DNA of 64,000 nucleotides from contig NZ_AMRX01000002.1 of the NCBI RefSeq assembly GCF_000300815.1, positions 46,180 to 110,179 on the forward strand, in the 5' to 3' direction. The translations under genes were made by a program, and so were the position numbers. Shown piece by piece: positions 28,998 to 38,728 of this stretch; within the stretch, counting starts at the first letter, position 1; each line of letters begins with the position of its first letter. Source of the DNA: Gayadomonas joobiniege G7. Its GTDB lineage: Bacteria > Pseudomonadota > Gammaproteobacteria > Enterobacterales > Alteromonadaceae. The notes beneath the pieces were generated by a model. It was not told where the DNA came from, did no database searches, and saw only the letters and a program-made list of their open reading frames with translations.

Positions 28998-29948
28998 TTA
29001 TCGAATTAACTTTCTAAAAACCGTTTTCCGAGCAATTAATACAATCACTAACATCCCAGAGAATGCAGTTAAATAACGCAATTCTAGGTAGATATCTGGA
29101 TTAAACACAGTGCTTAGCAGTTCAAGGCTAATTATCAAATAGATAAAACGGCGCAAAAGGTTCTCGTTTAAACGACTCAACACATAACCACCTAATGGCG
29201 CACCCACAGCGACCACTAAACAAGAAGCCCACCAACTTTTTACAACGAATGCAGATAATGGCTGCGGATCTAAATAGACAAACCATAAACTGGCATACAG
29301 GGCGTTAAAAGCCATGCAAAAGACAGTGGTTGGAATGGCCTCTTTGATAGAATATTTTAATACATAGACCAAAACAAAAAAGAGTAATACATCGGCACCA
29401 GAGCCGATATTGGCCGATAAAAAGCTCCCGGCGGCACCCGCGACTAGTAGAATACTGATACGTCCAGGGTGCATATGGCGGCGTGCATGCAAGGTGTGGT
29501 TGCACAACCATATCACCCAAGCTGTTAATAAGATAAACTCGCTAAATAAAAATTTTAAAATCGCACCTTCAAGCGTCGTATAATTTAGTGCCAGCGGGAT
29601 AACAAGCAAACTGATTGGTAAACAATATTTAAGCTCATGCCATAATAAAGGGATCCGGCGAGCAATAAAAAATAAGCTCGCAAAACTCATCCCAACGGCT
29701 TGAATGGCTAAGCTAAATAAACGTGCATCAGATGCATCGACAGCGAATAACTTAGTGAATACAGGGAAGGCGACAGCACCACCGCCAAGTGGCGTTAAAC
29801 CAGCGACAAAAGAACCAAATAACATGGTTAAAGCTGAACCCCAATAATTTGAGTATAATTCAATTATTGCGTCTATCGGCCATTTAGAGAACCAGAATAC
29901 AAAAAAAACCGATAAACAAAAAATATAGAGGTATGGCATTAATCTCAA
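28998..29948 (-). CDS. TSUP family transporter (TauE/SafE-like)
   Basis: Inner-membrane protein of 316 residues with eight to nine hydrophobic segments. The family repeat GSFVAGLTPLGGGAVAFPVFTKLFAV near residues 45-70 and GSFLSANIGSGADVLLFFVLVYVL match TSUP/TauE sulfite-exporter-type proteins. The substrate is unknown; the family moves sulfite, sulfoacetate and other organic anions. The TTG start overlaps the stop of the upstream hydroxylase gene and has GGAAGA 7 nt before it; an ATG three codons in is an alternative. Confidence 0.82.
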   Translation of the reverse strand: MRLMPYLYIFCLSVFFVFWFSKWPIDAIIELYSNYWGSALTMLFGSFVAGLTPLGGGAVAFPVFTKLFAVDASDARLFSLAIQAVGMSFASLFFIARRIPLLWHELKYCLPISLLVIPLALNYTTLEGAILKFLFSEFILLTAWVIWLCNHTLHARRHMHPGRISILLVAGAAGSFLSANIGSGADVLLFFVLVYVLKYSIKEAIPTTVFCMAFNALYASLWFVYLDPQPLSAFVVKSWWASCLVVAVGAPLGGYVLSRLNENLLRRFIYLIISLELLSTVFNPDIYLELRYLTAFSGMLVIVLIARKTVFRKLIR

Positions 29949-31111
29949 TGTGGAATCTTCCCAATAGCAAGCTTGAGTATTAACTGTTGTAAAGGTTTTA
30001 TTTGTGCCGTGGTATTAAATAATATACTGCGTGCCGGTTTTAAAAAGGATAACTCCGGTTGGTTGCTGTAATATAATAAATCCATAGTGCTTGCCATGCT
30101 CTGCACGTCAAACCAACGTTTTACATTATAACTTAGCTGAAGATGCGTACGTTTGATGCCCTCTAAACCATGCTGTTTGATGAGCCGTATAAATTCTGCC
30201 GTATCTCTAAAACCTAAATTGACACCTTGGCCCGCTAATGGATGAATACTGTGTGCTGCATCGCCAATGACTAACGCTTGATTTTGCCACGGCGTTTTAA
30301 CTTGGTATCTGTGTAATGGAAAGCTAGCCGCTTGAACAAAGTCAAAAGCTGGCAGGTGGTGCGTAAAAAGTTTGTTTAAGTATTGGCTTTGCTCAGCTTC
30401 ACTCGATTGTTTAAGTTGTCTGACCTGTTCGGCGCTGCGATATAATATAAGGCTGGCATAGTTATCAAATAAAGGCAGTAGAGCGTGCGCGCCAGTGTTT
30501 GTAAAGGTTTGCCAAGTGTGGTCATTGACTGGGGCTGACAGCTTAACCAGAGCACAATAACAGCTCTGTGGATACTGATTACCTATACCGGCAAAACCGA
30601 GCTTATCTCTGAGATTGGAGTTAGCGCCCTCGGCAATCACCAAAAAGTCGCAGCTGAGGCTATTAAGTTCTGTTGTTAACTGCCATTGACCGTCTTTAAA
30701 TTGGCTCGTTTGAATACGAGCCGGACTGACTTCTAATTCAGGCTGACGCCGAGCTGCGTCGGCAAGGTGCTGGTTTTCAACAAAACAGCCTAAATAGAGT
30801 TCATTGATGCTGGACGCATCAAACTGGCAATCACTACCCGCAACATCGCGTACACTAAGCACATTATAATATTTTAATCTTTGTGGTGTTAAGCGTTGCC
30901 ATACGCCTTGTTGCTGCAACCATTTGATAGATGACAGTGAAATCGACGAGACCCGCATATCAGGTGTTTTAGCATCCATTTTAAATGGAGCGTTTTGAGG
31001 ATCTAATAATAAACAGGTGTAACCAAGTTGATGAAGGGCGGCTGCTAAACTCGCACCAACCATGCCTGCACCTGAGATAACAAATTGATAATGGGATTTT
31101 TTAAAAGTCAC
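29945..31111 (-). CDS. ubiF: FAD-dependent ubiquinone-pathway hydroxylase, UbiF-like
   Basis: Flavoprotein monooxygenase of the UbiH/UbiF/Coq6 family (388 residues). It has the dinucleotide motif GAGMVGASLAAALHQLG, DMRVSSISLSSIKWLQQQGVW, and the FAD-ribityl motif VIGDAAHSIHPLAGQGVNLGFRD. The ALLPLFDNYASLILY segment resembles E. coli UbiF, which hydroxylates C6 of the demethoxyubiquinol ring. Assignment to UbiF and not UbiH/UbiI is by remembered similarity. It overlaps the TSUP gene by 4 nt. Confidence 0.8.
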   Translation of the reverse strand: MTFKKSHYQFVISGAGMVGASLAAALHQLGYTCLLLDPQNAPFKMDAKTPDMRVSSISLSSIKWLQQQGVWQRLTPQRLKYYNVLSVRDVAGSDCQFDASSINELYLGCFVENQHLADAARRQPELEVSPARIQTSQFKDGQWQLTTELNSLSCDFLVIAEGANSNLRDKLGFAGIGNQYPQSCYCALVKLSAPVNDHTWQTFTNTGAHALLPLFDNYASLILYRSAEQVRQLKQSSEAEQSQYLNKLFTHHLPAFDFVQAASFPLHRYQVKTPWQNQALVIGDAAHSIHPLAGQGVNLGFRDTAEFIRLIKQHGLEGIKRTHLQLSYNVKRWFDVQSMASTMDLLYYSNQPELSFLKPARSILFNTTAQIKPLQQLILKLAIGKIPH

Positions 31112-31162
31112 TAAAAACCTACTGAGTGGGTTATTATGTATTTATCATAACACGCTTTTTAT

Positions 31163-32686
31163 TTATAGGTTATGGAGGTTTTGCAATAAACGGTCCATAG
31201 CTCTATAACTAAGTGATTGAGCTAGATGGCTTTTTTTAACATCTTTTTGGCCTTCTAAATCAGCAATTGTACGAGCGACTTTGATAATTCTATGATAAGC
31301 GCGAACAGATAAAGCTAACTTTTCAATTGCTCGTTCGACAAAATCAGCATCAGACGGCGCAAGTTTAGCATGAGTGCTTAATTCACGGTTGTTTAACTGA
31401 GCATTCAATTTACCTTGCCGTGTCAATTGCAATTGATGTGCAGCCAGCACTCGTTTACGGATCACAGCGGAGCTTTCTCCTCTAAGTTTGTCGTTTTGTA
31501 GACTACCTTTGGCTAATTTAGGCACTTCGATCTGGATATCTATTCGGTCTAACAAAGGCCCCGATAACTTATTCAAATAGCGTAAGATCTGATCGGGCGT
31601 TGAGCGCATTTTTTCATCATTATAATGACCACAAGGGGAAGGGTTGAGGGCTGCAACCAACTGAAACTTGGCTGGAAACTCAACTTGACGAGCGGCTCGG
31701 CTAATTGTAATGCGAGCATTTTGTAGAGGCTCGCGCAATACCTCAAGCGATTTACGATTAAATTCGGGTAATTCGTCTAAAAATAATACGCCGTTGTGAG
31801 CTAAGGATATTTCGCCAGGTCTAGGATTACTTGAACCACCGACCAAAGCTACCGCAGAACAAGTATGGTGGGGGCTACGAAATGGTCGTTGGCGCCAATT
31901 AGTTGGGTTAAGTGTCGCCCCACAAACTGAATGTATGCTGGCACAGCTTAGTGCCTCTTCTTCGGATAATGGTGGCAAAATACCCGCTAGTCGTTCTGCC
32001 AGCATGGTTTTACCGGTTCCAGGAGGGCCCATCATTAAAATATGGTGTTGCCCGGCAGCCGCAATTTCAAGCGCTTTTTTGGCGTGCTGCTGGCCAATAA
32101 CATCCATAAAATCTAACGAGGAAGATAGCCCTTGCTCTTGCTCAGGATCTTGATGTGGGAGTGCTTGCAGAGCTGGGCTCTGAGCTAAATGTTGGCAAAC
32201 CTGTAATAAAGACTCAGCGCTGTAAACTTCTACGTGTTTAATGCAAGCAGCAGATAAAGCATTGCTCGGTGGTAAAATAATTGCTTTGTGGTGTTCGCGT
32301 GCAGCTATCGCGGCAGGGATCTCACCGACTATGGGTCTAAGCTCTCCTGAAAGCGCCAATTCGCCCATTAATTCGTATTTAACAATTTGGCTACTGTCAA
32401 GCTGCTCACTCGCGCCTAAAATGCCAACCGCGATGGCCAGATCGTAGCGGCCACCTTCTTTTGGTAAGTCTGCGGGTGCTAAATTGACAGTAATACGCCG
32501 ATCAGGAAACTCAAATCCAGAGTTGATAATGGCACTGCGGACGCGATCACGTGCTTCTCTAACACTTGTTTCGGGTAAACCAACGATAGTAAATGCCGGC
32601 AAGCCATTCGATATATGAACCTCTATGGTGACAAGAGGTGCTTCGATAGCGACCCGGGCACGACTGTAAACTAGAGCTAAAGGCAT
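31163..32686 (-). CDS. comM: Competence-associated helicase/ATPase ComM (YifB family)
   Basis: Magnesium-chelatase-like AAA+ protein of 507 residues. It has an N-terminal Lon-protease-like domain (MPLALVYSRARVAIEAPLVTIEVHISNGLP), Walker A GPPGTGKTMLAERL, Walker B GVLFLDELPEF, and a C-terminal Mg-chelatase helical domain (SVRAYHRIIKVARTIADLEG). ComM is a hexameric helicase that promotes branch migration of transforming DNA in naturally competent gammaproteobacteria. It stands alone here. Confidence 0.94.
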   Translation of the reverse strand: MPLALVYSRARVAIEAPLVTIEVHISNGLPAFTIVGLPETSVREARDRVRSAIINSGFEFPDRRITVNLAPADLPKEGGRYDLAIAVGILGASEQLDSSQIVKYELMGELALSGELRPIVGEIPAAIAAREHHKAIILPPSNALSAACIKHVEVYSAESLLQVCQHLAQSPALQALPHQDPEQEQGLSSSLDFMDVIGQQHAKKALEIAAAGQHHILMMGPPGTGKTMLAERLAGILPPLSEEEALSCASIHSVCGATLNPTNWRQRPFRSPHHTCSAVALVGGSSNPRPGEISLAHNGVLFLDELPEFNRKSLEVLREPLQNARITISRAARQVEFPAKFQLVAALNPSPCGHYNDEKMRSTPDQILRYLNKLSGPLLDRIDIQIEVPKLAKGSLQNDKLRGESSAVIRKRVLAAHQLQLTRQGKLNAQLNNRELSTHAKLAPSDADFVERAIEKLALSVRAYHRIIKVARTIADLEGQKDVKKSHLAQSLSYRAMDRLLQNLHNL

Positions 32687-32833
32687 AATCCAATTCAGCG
32701 TATCTATTTTGTATTGTTTTAAGTGTGGTCGTAAGTTGTTTAATTATCAATCTGAACTGACTGAGTATATGGCTTGCAAGCGGCTGATTGATATGCCCTA
32801 ATAGAGATATACCAATTAAACAATGGAGTTAAT

Positions 32834-33802
32834 GTGAAATTCAGCAAACCTATTCCAACCAACCTGATCACAGGTTTTTTAGGGGTTGGAAAAACGACTG
32901 CAATTAAACATTTGTTAAAACATAAACCAGAACAGGAAAACTGGGCCATTTTAGTAAATGAGTTTGGCGAAATTGGCGTTGATGGCAGCCTGTTAGAAAG
33001 TTCTGGTGCCGCGATTAAACAAGTCCCAGGCGGTTGTATGTGTTGTGTGCAAGGCGTGGGTATGCGAGTTGGTTTGAATGAGTTAATAAAACTAGAACCT
33101 GACCGCATATTGATTGAACCCACAGGCTTGGGTCACCCGAGACAGATTATGGACACTTTAACCGGTGAATATTTTGCTAAATACTTAGAGGTTAGGGCGA
33201 CTATTACTATGCTTGATCCAGAGACTTTGCTGGATGAGCGTTATACTGAAAATGAAAACTTCATCGCGCAGGCCGAAATTGCCGATATGCTGGTTGCAAA
33301 TAAAATAGAACAGGCCAGTGAACAAGCGATCGATGCTTTTTTAGCTTGGAGTACTCAGTACCCCAATGCGACTCAACTGGCGCAAATTAGTTTCGGTCAA
33401 ATTGCGCCTGAGTGGTTAGATAGACCGGCCGAAGCTAAAGTGAACAATGTTGCGCTGAGTGCGCAACATACCCCAGAAGATAATCCAGAAATTCAAGCAC
33501 TTGAACTACCAGAGCAACAAAACTGGGTAATGCGTTCGCATTTTTCCGATGACTTTTGGAGCTATGGTTGGTTGATTAGTGACAAGGTAGAATTCGAATT
33601 TAACGATTTATTAGATTGGATCACCAGTATTAAAGCCGATCGTGTTAAAGCTGTGATTAAAACAAATAAAGGGGTATTGCAAATTAATGCGGTTGGCCGC
33701 GACGTAAGATTTGAACCCAGCCAGCTTAACGGGCATGCGAAATTAGAGTTAGTGGTTCGCCGTCCGATTGACATACCCGATTTAGAGCTTATGTTGGCAT
33801 AA
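32834..33802 (+). CDS. yeiR: Zinc-binding GTPase YeiR (COG0523/CobW family)
   Basis: G3E-family metallochaperone GTPase of 322 residues. G1 motif TGFLGVGKTTAIKHLL, the metal-binding GGCMCC motif at about residues 60-65, Walker B ILIEPTGLGHP and VANKIE as the NKxD-like motif, followed by a CobW C-terminal domain. Similarity to E. coli YeiR is high across the N-terminal half. The start is GTG, with GGAG 5 nt upstream; an ATG two bases earlier is out of frame. No Zur site was recognised. Confidence 0.88.
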   Translation: MKFSKPIPTNLITGFLGVGKTTAIKHLLKHKPEQENWAILVNEFGEIGVDGSLLESSGAAIKQVPGGCMCCVQGVGMRVGLNELIKLEPDRILIEPTGLGHPRQIMDTLTGEYFAKYLEVRATITMLDPETLLDERYTENENFIAQAEIADMLVANKIEQASEQAIDAFLAWSTQYPNATQLAQISFGQIAPEWLDRPAEAKVNNVALSAQHTPEDNPEIQALELPEQQNWVMRSHFSDDFWSYGWLISDKVEFEFNDLLDWITSIKADRVKAVIKTNKGVLQINAVGRDVRFEPSQLNGHAKLELVVRRPIDIPDLELMLA

Positions 33803-33911
33803 ATTAATAAAGTTATAAAAAAGTAAAAAATGTTGTTTTTAAAACTACCTTTTAATGTTTAAACAGGGTATGTTTGCCTGCAAACTGGACTGAGCGTGAG
33901 TAAATAAGTGT

Positions 33912-36242
33912 ATGGTAGAGTCATTATTTTTGATGATCGTTAAACGCCCAATATGGTGCATTTTGTGTTGTTTATTACTTGTTTGCGGGCTCACTCTGGG
34001 AGCCAAAGACTTAGTATTCAGAGGTGATTACAAAGTGTTTTTTGCCCCAGATAATAAACAGCTTGCAACTTTTGAGCAAATGGAGGCTAGATTTAGTAAA
34101 AATGATAATGTTAGCATTATTATTGTCCCTCAGTCCGCAAATGTTTACACACCAGAAAGCTTAGCGATTATTCAAGAGGTTACTGAAGCTGCTTGGCAAA
34201 TACCATTTTCTACTCGGGTCGACTCATTAACTAATTTTCAGCATACCGAAGCCGAGCAAGATGATTTATTAGTACGCCCGTTAGTGGATGAGTTTCAAGA
34301 GCATGAGATTAGTGTACAACAGGCCAAGCAGATTGAACAAATTGCACTAAATGAACCTAGTTTAATCAACCGGATAGTAGCACCAGATGGGAGTGCGAGC
34401 ATGGTCAATGTGACCGTGCACTTGCCGGATGATTTGCAAAAAACTGCAAATATTATTCAAGTGGCCGAATTTGCTCGTGGTTTAAAATCGAAAATAGAAA
34501 AAAAATATTCAGACCATAAAGTGTACTTATCTGGCATAGTGATGCTGAACAATAGCCTATTTGAAGAAGCTTTAAAGGATATCTTTACCCTAGTTCCCGT
34601 GATGTTTTTATTAATCATGGTCTTGCTAGTGATTTTGCTGCGTTCTTTGTGGTTAACCTTGGCGACAGTGACAGTGATCACCTTTGCTGTGTTCTCTACA
34701 ATGGGCTTTGCTGGCTGGATAGCCATCCAGTTGACGATAGCCACTATTAGTGTACCAACGGTCGTTATGACTCTGGCCGTTGCCGATAGTGTTCATGTTA
34801 TTGTTTCGACACAGTATTTTTTAGCTCAAGGGAAAGATAAAACGAGCGCCATTCTGGCGGCGTTAAAAAGTAATTTAAGCCCTATTTTTATCACCAGTGC
34901 AACCACCGCGGTGGGCTTTTTAACCTTTAATTTTTCCGACGTACCTCCGCTGGTTGATCTGGGTAACTTGGTGGCCCTTGGGGTGATGTTAGCGTTTATT
35001 TTTTCGGTGACAGTGTTGCCCTCACTTTTATATTTTATTCCAATTGATAGCGCCAAAAGTAGCCAAGTTCGCCAGCAAAATTTGTGGATGCAAAAATACG
35101 CACAATGGGTTATTAAACATTATCGTCACCTATTGCCAGTGACTAGCATTGGTATTCTAGCGTTATCTGGGCTGATTTTTTTAAATCGAATTAATGATGT
35201 GCCAACGGATTATTTTGATAAAAATATAAAATTCAGGCAAGCCGCTGATTTTTCAGATGAGCATCTGACAGGGATGACGATGTTAGGCGTGGCGTTAGAT
35301 ACTGGCACTGGTGGTGGCATTAACAGCCCTAATTTTTTGGCAAAAGTTGAGCAGTTTGCAATTTGGATTAGAAAGCAACATGACGTCGACCATGTAGAAA
35401 CACTTTCAGATACATATAAAAGACTCAATAAAAACATGCATGGTGATTTGGACGAATATTATCGTTTACCAGAGAGCCAGCCATTAGCGGCGCAGTTTTT
35501 ATTATTATACGAAATGTCTCTGCCGTATGGTTTAGATTTAAATAACCAGCTAAACATAGATAAATCATCGATCCGGTTAACCATAGCGATGGACAACCTT
35601 GGTTCAAGCCGCATCCTAGAGCTAGAGTCTATGATTCATCAATGGTTTAAAACTAATGCACCTGAAGTAGAAGTAACTACTTCGAGCCCGTCATTAATGT
35701 TTGCCCATATAGGGCAAGCCAATATGCAAAGTATGTTGGTCGGCAGCGTATTAGCACTGGTTTTGATTTCTGTCTTGCTCATATTTGCGCTTAAGTCGAT
35801 CCGTTACGGTTGCATTAGTTTGATACCTAATTTAGTGCCTGCAGCAATAGGTTTTGGTATCTGGGGATTGTTTCACGGGCAGATTAATTTAGGTTTATCT
35901 GTGGTGACAAGCTTATGTTTGGGCATAGTTGTTGATGACACCGTCCACTTTTTAAAAAAATATAAATTGGCCCGCGATCAAGGAAACAATGCTCAGCAGG
36001 CGGTTGAATTTGCGTTTGCAAGCGTAGGTCGTGCGCTTTGGATCACAACCTTAGTGCTTGCGAGTGGATTTTTTGTGCTTGCTCAATCAGACTTCGCATT
36101 AAATGGCGACATGGGGCTATTGACAGCACTGATTATTGTTATAGCGCTTGTGGTTGATTTTATATTTTTACCGGCATTTTTATTATTGTTTGATAAAAAA
36201 CATGCAGCATCTGAGGTATCCGATTATGCAACAAATAAATAG
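33912..36242 (+). CDS. RND/MMPL family transporter
   Basis: Large inner-membrane protein (776 residues) with 12 predicted helices: TM1 near 13-30, a first periplasmic domain, a six-helix block (about 230-380) with sterol-sensing-like character, a second periplasmic domain (about 420-610), and a final helix block. Acidic residues in helices 4 and 10 (VADSVHVI and VDDTVHFLKK) resemble the proton-relay residues of RND/MMPL proteins. It is the first gene of an operon with a LolA-like periplasmic protein and an outer-membrane protein. It therefore probably moves a lipid or lipoprotein-like substrate across the envelope; substrate unknown. Confidence 0.88.
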   Translation: MVESLFLMIVKRPIWCILCCLLLVCGLTLGAKDLVFRGDYKVFFAPDNKQLATFEQMEARFSKNDNVSIIIVPQSANVYTPESLAIIQEVTEAAWQIPFSTRVDSLTNFQHTEAEQDDLLVRPLVDEFQEHEISVQQAKQIEQIALNEPSLINRIVAPDGSASMVNVTVHLPDDLQKTANIIQVAEFARGLKSKIEKKYSDHKVYLSGIVMLNNSLFEEALKDIFTLVPVMFLLIMVLLVILLRSLWLTLATVTVITFAVFSTMGFAGWIAIQLTIATISVPTVVMTLAVADSVHVIVSTQYFLAQGKDKTSAILAALKSNLSPIFITSATTAVGFLTFNFSDVPPLVDLGNLVALGVMLAFIFSVTVLPSLLYFIPIDSAKSSQVRQQNLWMQKYAQWVIKHYRHLLPVTSIGILALSGLIFLNRINDVPTDYFDKNIKFRQAADFSDEHLTGMTMLGVALDTGTGGGINSPNFLAKVEQFAIWIRKQHDVDHVETLSDTYKRLNKNMHGDLDEYYRLPESQPLAAQFLLLYEMSLPYGLDLNNQLNIDKSSIRLTIAMDNLGSSRILELESMIHQWFKTNAPEVEVTTSSPSLMFAHIGQANMQSMLVGSVLALVLISVLLIFALKSIRYGCISLIPNLVPAAIGFGIWGLFHGQINLGLSVVTSLCLGIVVDDTVHFLKKYKLARDQGNNAQQAVEFAFASVGRALWITTLVLASGFFVLAQSDFALNGDMGLLTALIIVIALVVDFIFLPAFLLLFDKKHAASEVSDYATNK

Positions 36243-37029
36243 AGCTTTGAGTTTTGCTAAATTCGTTTTAGTGAGCTGTTTATTGACTAGTTTTTCAGCA
36301 CAAGCTGAAACTCCAGAAGAAAAAGGCTTACGGATTGCGCAAGAGCGTAAAGCCAGTGATCAAGGTTGGGGCAACTCTGAATCTCACACTTTGATGATTT
36401 TACGCAATGCAAGTGGAGATGAAAGCGTGCGCGAGATGCGCATCCGGGCTCTTGAAGTTTCCGGCGATGGCGATAAAGGGCTGACCATTTTTGATAAACC
36501 TAGAGATGTTGCTGGTACCCTTTTTTTGAACCACTCGCATATTAATGAAGCGGATGATCAATGGCTATATTTACCGGCGCTCAAACGTATTAAACGCATT
36601 GCTTCACGTAATAAATCAGGCCCTTTTATGGGAAGTGAGTTTTCGTATGAAGACTTAGTTTCTTTTGAAGTGGAAAAATTCACCTATAAATTTTTACGTG
36701 AAGAAGACTATCAAGTCTTTAAAACAGACGTGGTTGAGTCGATACCGACTGATAAGTATTCTGGTTATAGTAGGCAAATTAGCTGGATAGATCAAAAACA
36801 TGCAAGAGTTCATAAAATTGAATTTTATGACCGTAAAAACGCGCTATTAAAAACCTTAACATTCTCTGATTACAAGTTATATAAAAACAAATTCTGGCGT
36901 GCCCATTTATCTAAAATGGTTAATCACCAAACCGGCAAAAGCACAGACTTGGTCACCGAACAGATTTCTTTTGATGTTGGGTTAGATGAAGCTGATTTTG
37001 CCCGCAATGCTTTATTGCGCATTCGCTAA
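36226..37029 (+). CDS. Outer membrane lipoprotein-sorting protein (LolA-like)
   Basis: Periplasmic protein of 267 residues with a signal peptide (about 1-29, ending AQA). The segment ADDQWLYLPALKRIKRIASRNKSGPFMGSEFSYEDL is the hallmark of the LolA-like family commonly found beside RND/MMPL pumps. The fold is expected to be an open beta-barrel with a hydrophobic cavity. The ATG at 36226, after a GAGG site, overlaps the end of the pump gene by 17 nt; an upstream in-frame ATG would lie far inside it. Probably the carrier between pump and outer membrane. Confidence 0.85.
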   Translation: MQQINRALSFAKFVLVSCLLTSFSAQAETPEEKGLRIAQERKASDQGWGNSESHTLMILRNASGDESVREMRIRALEVSGDGDKGLTIFDKPRDVAGTLFLNHSHINEADDQWLYLPALKRIKRIASRNKSGPFMGSEFSYEDLVSFEVEKFTYKFLREEDYQVFKTDVVESIPTDKYSGYSRQISWIDQKHARVHKIEFYDRKNALLKTLTFSDYKLYKNKFWRAHLSKMVNHQTGKSTDLVTEQISFDVGLDEADFARNALLRIR

Positions 37030-37047
37030 TGAGCTTAGGAGAAACCC

Positions 37048-38250
37048 ATGTCTAGGATCACTACCATTATAGCAACGCTGCTGTTTAGTCAATTAACGCA
37101 AGCTGACGAATTTGATATTCGTGGTTATCTGGGTATCGAACAAAGGGTTTTTTTTGAAGACGCTGTGGTTGATGGTAAAACTCAATATCAATCGTCGATT
37201 AATGCTGAACCTGAGCTGTATTGGGCTTGGGATAGAGATAACAGTGTTACTTTTAAACCATACTTTCGGTTAGACAGCGCAGACAGTGAACGAACGCACG
37301 GTGATGTACGTGAGCTAATGTACTTGCATGTAAACGATGGCTGGGAGCTTAGAGCTGGGATAGGTAAAGTTTTTTGGGGGGTGACAGAGACAGTTCATTT
37401 GGTTGATGTGATTAACCAAAATGATACGGTTGAAGCGATTGATGGTGAAGATAAGTTAGGCCAACCTATGGTGCAGCTTTCGCTGTTAAAAGATTGGGGA
37501 GTATTGGACCTATTTGTTTTACCTGGCTTTCGCGAGCGTATTTTCCCCGGCCGTGACGGGCGACTTGCTGGTCAAGTGCCGATTAATCAAGATGCGGCTC
37601 AATATGAGTCAGATGAAGGGCAAAACCACATAGATTTTGCGGCCAACTGGCGCTACATGTTTGACGATGTTGACGTGAGCTTGAATTGGTTTAACGGAAC
37701 GTCACGGGAGCCTTATTTGTTATTAAATGAGTCTCCTGAAGTTGGCCCAGAAGGCGAGCTAATCCCATTTTATCCGCAGATCACCCAGTTTGGCGCAGTC
37801 GCTCAGTATGTTTATCAAGATTGGTTGTGGAAACTAGAATCAGTGAATCGAGCGGGTGATTTTATTGATGATCATAATGCGATTGTTGGTGGATTTGAAT
37901 ACACTCTCGTTGGGCTTGCCGGCAGCTATTTAGATTTAGGTTTAATTGCCGAATATGCTTGGGATGAACGAGGCGCCGATAGCTTTCAGGTGGTTGCACA
38001 AAACGATATTTCGGTGGCAGCACGGCTAACCTTTAACGACATTGATTCCAGCGAATTGTTGTTAGGTTTTACTCAAGATCTGGATCGCAGTGGCAGTTTG
38101 GCGTTATTCGCCGAAGGATCTACACGCATTGGAGAGTCTGGTAGCTTAAATATAGACGTATGGCTATTTAGCGCCGATGATCTTAGCGATCCTGTTTATG
38201 CCTATCGCTCAGATGACTTTCTGCAGATAAGCTACCAGTATTATTTTTAA
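37048..38250 (+). CDS. Predicted outer-membrane beta-barrel protein
   Basis: 400 residues with a short signal peptide (about 1-19, ending QA) and a C-terminal phenylalanine (SYQYYF), the usual signal for outer-membrane insertion by the Bam complex. Alternating hydrophobic strands rich in aromatic residues run through the sequence (FDIRGYLGIEQRVFF, VTFKPYFRLD, WELRAGIGKVFWG, LWKLESVNRAGDF, IAEYAWDERG). I do not recognise a named family with certainty. Third gene of the RND-LolA-like operon, 18 nt after its neighbour, so it may be the outer-membrane exit or acceptor. Its end overlaps yebG by 4 nt. Confidence 0.75.
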   Translation: MSRITTIIATLLFSQLTQADEFDIRGYLGIEQRVFFEDAVVDGKTQYQSSINAEPELYWAWDRDNSVTFKPYFRLDSADSERTHGDVRELMYLHVNDGWELRAGIGKVFWGVTETVHLVDVINQNDTVEAIDGEDKLGQPMVQLSLLKDWGVLDLFVLPGFRERIFPGRDGRLAGQVPINQDAAQYESDEGQNHIDFAANWRYMFDDVDVSLNWFNGTSREPYLLLNESPEVGPEGELIPFYPQITQFGAVAQYVYQDWLWKLESVNRAGDFIDDHNAIVGGFEYTLVGLAGSYLDLGLIAEYAWDERGADSFQVVAQNDISVAARLTFNDIDSSELLLGFTQDLDRSGSLALFAEGSTRIGESGSLNIDVWLFSADDLSDPVYAYRSDDFLQISYQYYF

Positions 38251-38543
38251 TTAACTTTTTTTAGCGGTGTAATGTTTTTTTCGTCGTCTGCAGGTTCAGC
38301 AAAATCAAGTTTGCTGAGCTCTTCTGTTTTGCCTTTAAAGGCTTTTGTGAAGAGATCTTTATTGCGGGCAATAAGACGACCTATATCGTCTAACTTTTGC
38401 TCTTCGATGTCAGCTATATTTTCACCGATAGCCGCAGCAATGGCTTCGGCCAGCTCTAACATCTGATCATGCGCATCTGCTTCTTTTTTACTGGTAAACA
38501 TTTTTCCGTCCCGATCACATTGCCAAAGTGCTTTAACACCCAT
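38247..38543 (-). CDS. yebG: YebG family SOS-induced protein
   Basis: Small protein (98 residues) of the YebG family: the N-terminal FTSKKEADAHDQMLELAEAI motif matches E. coli YebG, a DNA-damage-inducible protein of unknown function. The acidic/lysine-rich C-terminal tail varies in the family. A LexA-type box lies just upstream, supporting SOS control. It is convergent with the outer-membrane protein gene. Confidence 0.85.
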   Translation of the reverse strand: MGVKALWQCDRDGKMFTSKKEADAHDQMLELAEAIAAAIGENIADIEEQKLDDIGRLIARNKDLFTKAFKGKTEELSKLDFAEPADDEKNITPLKKVN

Positions 38544-38555
38544 GATTGCCTCCGA

Positions 38556-38575
38556 TACTGGTTAAATTTACAGTT
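38556..38575 (-). promoter_or_regulatory. LexA (SOS) box upstream of yebG
   Basis: A CTG-N10-CAG palindrome with an A/T-rich core, flanked by TA and TT (TACTG...CAGTT), matches the gammaproteobacterial LexA consensus. It lies 13-32 bp before the yebG ATG. yebG is a known LexA target in E. coli. Confidence 0.75.
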
Positions 38576-38728
38576 ATCTTATCGGTAGGTTTTGCTTTTG
38601 TACAGAGATTTATATTAAAGTGAAGAAAAAAACAGCGTTTTGTCAAAAAAATATCTCGTAAGCAAGACATAAGGCGTAAACTTAATTAAAGTGCGCGCTT
38701 CAGCGTTTAGGTATAATTGGAAAGGTCA

